Shown here: positions 7,996 to 14,098 of the stretch, piece after piece
How the letters are laid out: every line of letters starts with the position of its first letter
Position numbering within the stretch: the first letter of the stretch is position 1
Program-made: the position numbers and the translations under genes
NCBI GenBank assembly: GCA_018666055.1
Contig: JABJAS010000150.1
Location: forward strand, 1 to 14,098
Source of the DNA: Halieaceae bacterium
GTDB taxonomy: Bacteria > Pseudomonadota > Gammaproteobacteria > Pseudomonadales > Halieaceae
Reading direction: 5' to 3'
DNA length: 14,098 nt
Notes under the pieces: model-generated
Seen by the model: only the letters and a program-made list of their open reading frames with translations
Told to the model about the DNA's origin: nothing
Databases searched by the model: none

Positions 7996-8041
7996 ATCAG
8001 GTTAAAGGCACCTGTGCCGACTCCCTTGGCAGCGTGCTAGA

Positions 8042-8770
8042 TTAGAGCGAGAACCCCTCACCGAGGTAGGTTTGTCGAACTTTGTCATTGGCCAATACGT
8101 CTGAGGGTAGACCGGAAGCAATGACGTGACCCTCGCCCACGATGTAGGCCCTTTCACAGATATCGAGCGTTTCGCGCACATTGTGGTCGGTAATAAGGAC
8201 TCCGATACCACGACGTTTTAGATGAGTAATAATGCCCTTGATGTCCGATATGGAAATAGGATCAACCCCCGCAAAAGGTTCATCCAATAAAATCACTGTT
8301 GGTTCAGTGGCCAATGCTCGTGCGATCTCTACCCGCCGCCGTTCACCACCGGATAGCGCTTGCCCGAGTGCATCAGCGAGATGGCCAACATTAAACTCGT
8401 CTAAAAGGTCCTCGGCCATTTTCAGCCGTGCTTTACGCGGGAGATCAGACCGTGTCTCGAGAATCGCCAGTAAATTATCTTTCACCGATAATTGTCTGAA
8501 AATAGAGGCTTCCTGCGGCAAGTAGCCAATCCCTGAGCGCGCTCTCTGATGCATCGGCAGTGTCATCAGTGAGCGGTCGTCCAGCCGGATGTCGCCTGCA
8601 TCCGCATTAACCAAACCCACAATCATGTAAAAACAGGTGGTCTTACCTGCGCCGTTTGGGCCCAACAAGCCGACGATCTCTCCCGCACTGACCTCTAAGG
8701 AGACATCCTTCACTACAGGACGACCGCCGTACGCTTTAGCAAGATGATGGGCGCTGAGAGTGCTAGTCAT
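8042..8770 (-). CDS. lptB: LPS export ABC transporter ATP-binding protein LptB
   Basis: 242 residues, the normal LptB length. The ABC ATPase motifs are all intact: Walker [10 protein letters not shown] with Lys43, Q-loop [14 protein letters not shown], signature LSGGERRR, Walker [14 protein letters not shown] and the switch histidine in [12 protein letters not shown]. As a dimer with LptF and LptG (not in this window) it powers extraction of LPS from the inner membrane into the LptC-LptA bridge. The ATG at 8770 overlaps the end of lptA by 8 nt. It is the last gene of the kdsD-lptB block before a 158-bp gap ahead of rpoN. Confidence 0.98.
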   Translation of the reverse strand: MTSTLSAHHLAKAYGGRPVVKDVSLEVSAGEIVGLLGPNGAGKTTCFYMIVGLVNADAGDIRLDDRSLMTLPMHQRARSGIGYLPQEASIFRQLSVKDNLLAILETRSDLPRKARLKMAEDLLDEFNVGHLADALGQALSGGERRRVEIARALATEPTVILLDEPFAGVDPISISDIKGIITHLKRRGIGVLITDHNVRETLDICERAYIVGEGHVIASGLPSDVLANDKVRQTYLGEGFSL

Positions 8771-9311
8771 TGACGGGCTCGGTGCGCAAATTTTCGGGGG
8801 GAATCACGACTTCAACACGCCGGTCGCCTCCTGAACCTGCGTTGCCGGCCGCTTTGACCGTGCGCTTGCTGACAATGTAATCAATGCTGTCACCAGAGAG
8901 GATTGACCCGTCCTGCTTGATTTTGGCGTCATCGATGAGTCTTACTAAGTCTTCCGATCGCCGGTATTCAATTCTAAGAGCCGATGCCTCAACTGGGGCC
9001 TGCTCTGGCGCGGGTTGCTGGACTAGCCTTGCGGGCTGTCCCGTTGCCAGAATAGCATCCGCCCCTTTGGCGTCATGACGGATGGCGATGCGATCAGCGG
9101 TGATGCGCAGTGACCCCTGGGTTAACACGACATTACCCTCGTATCGTGTTTCTCCCACTATTTCATCTCGCACGGCTTCATCCGCTTCGATTTGAATGGG
9201 TTGTTCGCGATCTGAATCGAGTGCACTGACATGGGCGGCTACAAGCAGTAGCCAGGCCAAAAGCGATCGAGTGGTAATGCGAACGTTATTATTCATACTG
9301 AGTTTTGACAT
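8763..9311 (-). CDS. lptA: LPS transport periplasmic protein LptA
   Basis: 182 residues from the ATG at 9311. A signal peptide is visible ([16 protein letters not shown], probable cleavage before LDSD), followed by the OstA/LptA beta-jellyroll, starting [21 protein letters not shown] and including [17 protein letters not shown]. LptA oligomerises to bridge LptC in the inner membrane and LptD in the outer membrane. Start choice is open: the ATG at 9311 has AAGGG only 2 nt upstream and overlaps lptC by 23 nt; a second in-frame ATG at 9296 overlaps by 8 nt and still keeps the whole signal peptide. The insert [10 protein letters not shown] in mid-protein is proline and glutamate rich and looks like a loop extension. 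The stop lies inside the lptB start region. Confidence 0.93.
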   Translation of the reverse strand: MSKLSMNNNVRITTRSLLAWLLLVAAHVSALDSDREQPIQIEADEAVRDEIVGETRYEGNVVLTQGSLRITADRIAIRHDAKGADAILATGQPARLVQQPAPEQAPVEASALRIEYRRSEDLVRLIDDAKIKQDGSILSGDSIDYIVSKRTVKAAGNAGSGGDRRVEVVIPPENLRTEPVND

Positions 9312-9825
9312 TGCCCTTCACTGTCGCCGTATTGGCAACCAAATCTAGCTCAAAACCCGCCCCAGTGGTTTTGCTACCCCGCCCAGTGAGCAACACTGTG
9401 TCATGGCCTTCGGCACGTTTTTGATCCATGTTAAGCAGCATTGTTTCAGTGTTTAGTGTGGCTTGGTTTGTCGCTTCATACACTGTGACCCCATCTTGCA
9501 GCGCAAGTTCATTGGTCCGCTCATAAAGTACGCCGGCTTCCGCCTTAATATTCCACCGTAAATCGTCGTCACCCTGCGTTTGATAGCGAATACTTTTTAA
9601 CGCAGTGACTTGGCTGCCGAGCTGCCTTTCTGCCGAACCGATTTGCATGATTTCAGAGGCTGCCCCGGTATGGGAAAATTGTGTTCTCGTTCCACCTGTC
9701 ACGTAGCTCTCAACAACCGATCTATCGCCGTCTTTTATCTCGAAAACAGGGGTCGAGGGTGACAGCGTTCGCCAAAAGCTGACGCTCAAAGCGCATCCTA
9801 CGACGATGATGGTTAACCATCTCAA
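9289..9825 (-). CDS. lptC: LPS export protein LptC
   Basis: 178 residues of the LptC family, a bitopic inner-membrane protein that docks on LptB2FG and hands LPS to LptA. One N-terminal membrane segment is seen (WLTIIVVGCALSVSFW), then a periplasmic beta-jellyroll; SHTGAASEIMQIGSAERQ and the C-terminal [20 protein letters not shown] fit the family pattern. The sequence is poorly conserved in the middle, as is usual for LptC. The start is TTG at 9825, which overlaps the kdsC stop as TTGA; the ATG nearby is out of frame and no in-frame ATG precedes the membrane segment. Its 3' end overlaps lptA. Confidence 0.9.
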   Translation of the reverse strand: MRWLTIIVVGCALSVSFWRTLSPSTPVFEIKDGDRSVVESYVTGGTRTQFSHTGAASEIMQIGSAERQLGSQVTALKSIRYQTQGDDDLRWNIKAEAGVLYERTNELALQDGVTVYEATNQATLNTETMLLNMDQKRAEGHDTVLLTGRGSKTTGAGFELDLVANTATVKGNVKTQYE

Positions 9826-10349
9826 TGAAATTCGCTCAATCGCGCGGTCAGGAGACCCTGCGACGTTAATAAGAAATCGCTCAAAGCGCGCACGGCCCCC
9901 CTGCCGCCTGCTACGGGCGCTATCCAGTCCGCCATGGCTTGAACAGGTGCAACCGCGTCGCTAGGACAGGTAGCAAGCCCCGCTAATTTCAATGCGCTGA
10001 GATCCGGCAGGTCATCTCCCATGTAGGCGACGCGAAAGGCCGGCAGCGCGCGCTCGTCGAGTAGCGCTTGTAGCGCCACACCCTTGTCCTCGCGGCCCTG
10101 CAGCAAAGTGGCAATGTTGAGCTCAGCGGCTCGGCGCTCAACGGCTGCAGAGGTCCTGCCTGTGATGATGGCGACCTCGATTCCACTTTTTTGTAGCAGC
10201 TTAATGCCCAATCCGTCTTTGATATTGAACGATTTGATTTCTGCTTGATCGCTCGCACCGTAGAACACTGAGCCGTCGGTCAACACCCCGTCAACGTCCA
10301 GCACTAACAATTGAATGTCCTCTGCTTTCTGTGCCGCTCGACCGTTCAT
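9822..10349 (-). CDS. kdsC: 3-deoxy-D-manno-octulosonate 8-phosphate phosphatase KdsC
   Basis: 175 residues of the HAD phosphatase superfamily, C0 (capless, tetrameric) type. Motif I is LDVDGVLTDG with nucleophile Asp18 and Asp20; motif II is ITGRTS; motif III/IV is YMGDDLPDL. It hydrolyses Kdo-8-phosphate to Kdo, the last step before CMP activation for the LPS inner core. The ATG overlaps the kdsD TGA as ATGA, and CAGG lies 6 nt upstream. The pairing with kdsD, the isomerase two steps earlier, is the standard gammaproteobacterial arrangement. Confidence 0.97.
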   Translation of the reverse strand: MNGRAAQKAEDIQLLVLDVDGVLTDGSVFYGASDQAEIKSFNIKDGLGIKLLQKSGIEVAIITGRTSAAVERRAAELNIATLLQGREDKGVALQALLDERALPAFRVAYMGDDLPDLSALKLAGLATCPSDAVAPVQAMADWIAPVAGGRGAVRALSDFLLTSQGLLTARLSEFH

Positions 10350-11326
10350 GAGATACCTGCTTTGAGTAACGTGAGCAGGGTCACCACACCGTGCACTGCT
10401 CCGTGTTCATTGACGATGACCAGTGCACTGATTTTGTGGCGCTCCATCATGCTCATTGCTTCCGCGGCTAACATCTCCTCGGTTGCAGTTTGCGCGCCGA
10501 TTGTCATGGCACTCACCAGCGACGTGCTCTGAAGCTCTTTCTGGTCTGCAACGGCCCGCCGAAGATCGCCATCGGTAAAGACTCCCGCCAAATTACCGTG
10601 CTCGTTGACGACCGTAGTCATGCCAAGACCTTTTTCAGTCATTTCATATAGTGCATCGATCAGGACCGCGGAGGCGGATACTTTGGGAATCTCGCTCCCA
10701 CTGACCATGACGTCGCTGACGCGCAGCAGCAGCTGTCGTCCGAGCGCGCCGCCGGGATGCGAAAAGGCGAATTCCTCGGCGGTAAAGCCTCTGGCCTCGA
10801 GTACTGCGATGGCTAACGCATCGCCCATGACCAGCGCTGCCGTAGTGCTGGCTGTGGGGGCGAGATTTAGCGGGCAAGCCTCAGTTTTAATAGCTGCCAG
10901 CAGGTGGACATCCGACGCCTTTGCCAGTTCTGAGGTCGCATCGCCGGTAATGCTGATGAGTGCGATATTCAGTCTTTTAATCAGCGGTAATAGCGTCAGA
11001 ATTTCACTGGTGCCGCCGCTATTAGATAACGCCAGGACACAGTCGTTACGGGTGATCATGCCCATATCGCCGTGAGAGGCTTCCCCCGGGTGAACAAAAA
11101 AGGCAGGCGTGCCAGTGCTCGCCAACGTGGCCGCGATCTTGCCGGCGATATGGCCACTCTTGCCCATGCCCGTTACGATCACCCTGCCTTCAGTCGCCAT
11201 CATGCGGCGGCAGGCCTCAGCAAAGTCCGAGCCAATCGACAGGCCCATTTCGGACACGGCCTGGCTCTCTAACGCAATGGTGCGCTGAGCAGATTCGATA
11301 AAAAAAGGATCGTTTTGTGTGGCCAT
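10346..11326 (-). CDS. kdsD: D-arabinose 5-phosphate isomerase KdsD
   Basis: 326 residues from the ATG at 11326 (328 in E. coli); a TTG at 11350 would add eight residues but has no ribosome binding site. The N-terminal SIS domain has GMGKSGHIAGKIAATLASTG, FFVHPGEASHGDMGM, ALSNSGGTSEI and TASTTAALVMGDALA, then SHPGGALGRQLLLRVSDVM. Two CBS repeats follow (GMTTVVNEHGNLAGVFTDGD and SALVIVNEHGAVHGVV). It converts ribulose 5-phosphate to arabinose 5-phosphate for Kdo synthesis. Oddity: the usual HMHDLLRAG ending of the second CBS repeat is TLLTLLKAG here. It starts 2 nt after the yrbG stop. Confidence 0.96.
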   Translation of the reverse strand: MATQNDPFFIESAQRTIALESQAVSEMGLSIGSDFAEACRRMMATEGRVIVTGMGKSGHIAGKIAATLASTGTPAFFVHPGEASHGDMGMITRNDCVLALSNSGGTSEILTLLPLIKRLNIALISITGDATSELAKASDVHLLAAIKTEACPLNLAPTASTTAALVMGDALAIAVLEARGFTAEEFAFSHPGGALGRQLLLRVSDVMVSGSEIPKVSASAVLIDALYEMTEKGLGMTTVVNEHGNLAGVFTDGDLRRAVADQKELQSTSLVSAMTIGAQTATEEMLAAEAMSMMERHKISALVIVNEHGAVHGVVTLLTLLKAGIS

Positions 11327-11328
11327 GG

Positions 11329-12285
11329 TTAGGGTGTCGCGAAAAGCCAAAGATAATAGGCACAGTACAGTGCCAGCAATACCGCTCCGGTGTTGCGCGT
11401 CAACTTGCTCACACCAGCCTGCCTATTCCAACCGTACAGCGCAGCGAGAGCAAGTACGAGAGTTGTGACAAATACCGCTACCAAATCTCGATGTAACACC
11501 TCAGCTTGAAGGCTTAGCGTGCCCCAGAAGCCAGGAATGGCTAGTACTAGCAGGAGGTTGAACATGTTAGAGCCAATAATCGCGCCGATCGCCATATCCG
11601 CCTGACCCTTGAGCGCACTCATCACTGAGGCGGCTAATTCTGGCAAGCTGGTGCCCACGGCGACGATGGTTAACCCGATAAGGAGCTCTGATACGCCCAG
11701 CGCAGCCGCGATCTGTGAGGCAGCCCAGACTAAAGCGCGAGAGGAGACGATTAATAGGCCCAAACCACCAAGGAAGGTGAGCCATGCGGTGAGTGGAGAG
11801 AGTGAGGGGATCGGAGTGGCTCCGCTCTCGCCTGAGGAATGTTGCCCGTTTCGGATAATGTGTAAAAAGAAGAGCCCGAGTGCGGCAAGTAGCACGAAGC
11901 TATCGCCGCGCGAGAGGGTAAGGTCGAAAAGCAAGGCGCCAGTCACGATGACGACTAAGACGAGTAAGGGCAGGTCAATAAAGGTCGTATTTTGATTGAG
12001 GCTAATTGATTTCACTAACAGCGTGATGCCCAGTACTAACCCAACATTGGCAATATTGGACCCCAGCGCGTTCCCAACAGCCAGCTCGCCGGACCCCGAC
12101 CAGGCTGACATGATAGCGATCAGAATCTCAGGCGCAGACGTGCCTACTGACACAATCGTCAGTCCGATCATCATGGGGGTGAGGCCGGCTCGCTGCGCAA
12201 TGGCCGACGCGCCGTTAACGAATTTATCCGCACTCCAGACCAACGCGACCAAGCCGACTACGATGATCACCGAGAACCACAACAC
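11329..12285 (-). CDS. yrbG: Calcium/sodium antiporter, YrbG family
   Basis: About 318 residues and ten predicted membrane segments, with the two inverted alpha-repeats of the CaCA superfamily: GLTIVSVGTSAPE with LAVGNALGSNIANVGLVLG, and GLTIVAVGTSLPELAASVMS with AIGAIIGSNMFNLLLVLA. These line the cation-binding site. I choose the GTG at 12285 because AAGGA sits 8 nt upstream and the protein then begins at the first membrane helix, as E. coli YrbG does. Longer versions starting at ATG 12309 or GTG 12357 are open but lack a ribosome binding site and would run through hairpins. It is the first gene of the leftward array, upstream of kdsD, and divergent from mlaC. Physiological role is uncertain in the family. 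Confidence 0.93.
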   Translation of the reverse strand: MLWFSVIIVVGLVALVWSADKFVNGASAIAQRAGLTPMMIGLTIVSVGTSAPEILIAIMSAWSGSGELAVGNALGSNIANVGLVLGITLLVKSISLNQNTTFIDLPLLVLVVIVTGALLFDLTLSRGDSFVLLAALGLFFLHIIRNGQHSSGESGATPIPSLSPLTAWLTFLGGLGLLIVSSRALVWAASQIAAALGVSELLIGLTIVAVGTSLPELAASVMSALKGQADMAIGAIIGSNMFNLLLVLAIPGFWGTLSLQAEVLHRDLVAVFVTTLVLALAALYGWNRQAGVSKLTRNTGAVLLALYCAYYLWLFATP

Positions 12286-12293
12286 TATTTCTG

Positions 12294-12298
12294 TCCTT
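12294..12298 (-). promoter_or_regulatory. Ribosome binding site of yrbG
   Basis: AAGGA on the minus strand with 8 nt spacing to the GTG at 12285. It decides the start of yrbG over upstream ATG/GTG codons. Confidence 0.55.
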
Positions 12299-12313
12299 AT
12301 TTCTTCCATAATC

Positions 12314-12341
12314 CGGGCAAGTCGCCCGCCCGATGATCGGG
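12314..12341. repeat. Two abutting perfect inverted repeats upstream of yrbG
   Basis: CGGGC-AAGTC-GCCCG occupies 12314-12328 and CCCGAT-G-ATCGGG occupies 12329-12341, with no base between them. They precede the yrbG ribosome binding site and could fold in its leader or be an operator. Confidence 0.55.
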
Positions 12342-12360
12342 TATCATGGCACATCACTGA

Positions 12361-12458
12361 GCAACGCTTCAGTCTGGTAAGAAGATGACAGACTGAGAAA
12401 GTTTGAGTTTAACCCAGTCCATGCAGGCAGGTGCAGTGGCAAGGAGTTGAAGCGTTGC
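12361..12458. repeat. 11-bp inverted repeat with internal 8-bp inverted repeat
   Basis: GCAACGCTTCA (12361-12371) is the exact reverse complement of TGAAGCGTTGC (12448-12458). Nested inside, TCAGTCTG (12369-12376) pairs perfectly with CAGACTGA (12389-12396), sharing 3 nt with the outer left arm. There is no flanking target duplication. Function unknown. Confidence 0.6.
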
Positions 12459-12469
12459 GGGAAATAAAT

Positions 12470-12482
12470 GGTAAGGGTTACC
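12470..12482. repeat. Small inverted repeat ahead of the mlaC ribosome binding site
   Basis: GGTAA-GGG-TTACC, a 5-bp stem with a 3-nt loop, 15 nt before the GGAGG of mlaC. Confidence 0.4.
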
Positions 12483-12497
12483 GCTCCCAAAAAGGTC

Positions 12498-12502
12498 GGA
12501 GG
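12498..12502 (+). promoter_or_regulatory. Ribosome binding site of mlaC
   Basis: GGAGG, 5 nt before the GTG at 12508; it supports the non-ATG start. Confidence 0.75.
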
Positions 12503-12507
12503 TTATC

Positions 12508-13201
12508 GTGTATCGAAATCTAGTATGGCTGCCATTAGTCACGCTGATAGGACTGTTTTCGACTGTTTCGACTGTTTCGGCGGCCGGTGCAGCTGATGAG
12601 GTCGCCACGCCTGCTGGTCCAGCAGAGGTTATCTCAGGTGTGACGGCCGAGGTGATGAGCGTTGTTGCCGAGGCGAATGTTTATTTTGAGTCGGACCCCG
12701 AGCGCTATTACCGAGAGATTGATGATGCGCTGGCAAATCTGGTCGATTGGCGTGGCTTCGCGACGGCGGTGATGGGACAGTATTACAGCCGTGGGAAGTC
12801 GTTAGACCAGGTGGGCCGGCAGGCATTGAAAGCGCAACGCGATCGGTTTGCCGTGGTGCTCAGAGAAGGGTTGATTCAAAGCTATGCCAAAGGCTTATTG
12901 GCGTTTGGTGGCGCGCAAATGGAAGTGATGGGTGCCGAAGCCTCACCAGAGAGCACCCGCATTGCGTCTGTGACGCAAGCCGTGTACGGGGAGGCGGACC
13001 GTGTTTACACCATCCGTTATCAAATGGGGCAGTACCGAGATGGCTCTTGGAAACTGCGCAATCTTATCATTGAGACGATTAATCTCGGAGAGATTTACCG
13101 CAACCAATTCAATGCCCTCGCCCAAAGTGCCAAGGGCGACCTTGATTTGGTGATTGATCAGTGGAATGCCACGATTGCCCAACAAGCAGAGGATTTAGTG
13201 C

Positions 13202-13209
<8 letters not shown>
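12508..13209 (+). CDS. mlaC: MlaC family periplasmic phospholipid-binding protein
   Basis: 233 residues starting at GTG. A signal peptide is evident (LVWLPLVTLIGLFSTVSTVSA, cleavage near residue 25-28). The mature part fits the MlaC/Ttg2D fold: ANVYFESDPERYYREIDDAL, VMGQYYSRG, QRDRFAVVLREGLIQSYAKG, then VYTIRYQ, GSWKLRNLIIETINLGEIYR and a C-terminal helix. MlaC shuttles phospholipid between the outer-membrane MlaA-porin complex and the inner-membrane MlaFEDB ABC transporter (family knowledge). Its usual partners mlaF, mlaE, mlaD and mlaB are all missing from this locus, so here it is an orphan unless they are encoded elsewhere. The 3' end overlaps ibaG by 8 nt. A short 9-bp tandem repeat lies in the signal-peptide coding region. 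Confidence 0.92.
12550..12579 (+). repeat. Short in-frame tandem repeat in the mlaC signal peptide
   Basis: TCGACTGTT occurs twice in tandem (12559-12576), preceded by a related GACTGTTT and followed by TCGG. It encodes the STVSTVS part of the signal peptide; unit loss or gain would keep the frame. Confidence 0.5.

Positions 13210-14098
<889 letters not shown>

Larger units (their letters stand above)
12286..12507. promoter_or_regulatory. Divergent yrbG / mlaC intergenic region, rich in inverted repeats
   Basis: 222 bp without a convincing gene. It must hold the promoters of the leftward lpt/kds array and of mlaC-ibaG-murA, but I could not find a good -35/-10 pair on either strand. It contains five inverted repeats (12314-12328, 12329-12341, 12361-12458, 12369-12396, 12470-12482) and the two ribosome binding sites. 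In related genomes mlaF, mlaE and mlaD lie between yrbG and mlaC. Confidence 0.6.

Noticed and set aside
7884..8041. Rho-independent terminator between lptB and rpoN
   Set aside because: Inverted repeats exist but none is followed by a T-run on the minus strand.
11327..11350. Longer KdsD starting at TTG 11350
   Set aside because: No ribosome binding site, and the extension would run into the yrbG coding region; ATG 11326 gives the normal family length.
12286..12357. Longer YrbG starting at GTG 12357 or ATG 12309
   Set aside because: No ribosome binding site at either; the extra residues are polar, precede the first membrane helix and are partly encoded by the hairpin pair.
12347..12363. Sigma-54-like TGGCACATCACTGAGCA upstream of mlaC
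   Set aside because: The GG and GC elements are 11 nt apart instead of 10, and the -12 element is TGAGC rather than TTGC.
12421..12450. Nine-codon leader reading frame (MQAGAVARS) whose stop falls in the right arm of the 11-bp repeat
   Set aside because: There is no ribosome binding site before it and no run of regulatory codons; a frame this short is expected by chance.
12361..12458. A miniature transposable element (MITE) with 11-bp terminal repeats
   Set aside because: No target-site duplication flanks it and no second copy is in the window; kept only as one possible reading of the repeat.

Overview
This is a housekeeping chromosome segment from a gammaproteobacterium. The protein set and gene order (yhdP / darP / mgtE / ptsO-rapZ-ptsN-hpf-rpoN / lptB-lptA-lptC-kdsC-kdsD-yrbG / mlaC-ibaG-murA) match the cell-envelope and PTS-Ntr neighbourhood of Pseudomonas-like and marine gammaproteobacteria. 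mgtE next to ptsO and darP, and moderate GC by eye, would suit a marine Cellvibrionales-type lineage, but the genus cannot be fixed from this window. I see no phage, insertion sequence, tRNA, rRNA, CRISPR array or defence system.

Layout. Positions 1-2598 (+) hold the C-terminal part of YhdP, an AsmA-like inter-membrane lipid transport protein whose start lies outside the window. A long, almost gapless leftward gene array then runs from about 12285 down to 2595. In transcription order it is yrbG, kdsD, kdsC, lptC, lptA, lptB, a 158-bp gap, rpoN, hpf, ptsN, rapZ, ptsO, a 73-bp gap, mgtE, darP. Most junctions overlap by 1-23 nt or are only a few nt apart, so translational coupling is likely. Divergent from yrbG, across a structured 222-bp intergenic region, are mlaC, ibaG and the 5' part of murA (+), which runs off the right edge.

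How the genes fit together. KdsD and KdsC make Kdo precursors for LPS. LptC, LptA and LptB belong to the LPS export bridge. YhdP moves phospholipid to the outer membrane, MlaC is a periplasmic lipid carrier and MurA commits UDP-GlcNAc to peptidoglycan. RapZ, PtsN and the HPr-like PtsO tie amino-sugar supply and nitrogen/potassium status to the sigma-54 block (RpoN, HPF).

The most interesting points are departures from the usual layout. The Mla locus is reduced to mlaC: mlaF, mlaE and mlaD are absent between yrbG and mlaC, and mlaB is absent between mlaC and ibaG. Their place at the divergent junction holds an unusual set of inverted repeats, including 11-bp arms 76 nt apart. A near-consensus sigma-54 promoter motif lies just upstream of rpoN itself but points the opposite way. 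The tldD/pmbA genes that often accompany darP are missing, and yhdP and darP converge so tightly that their stop codons overlap in one TTAA. I did not find a clearly new biological system; these are the places worth a second look.
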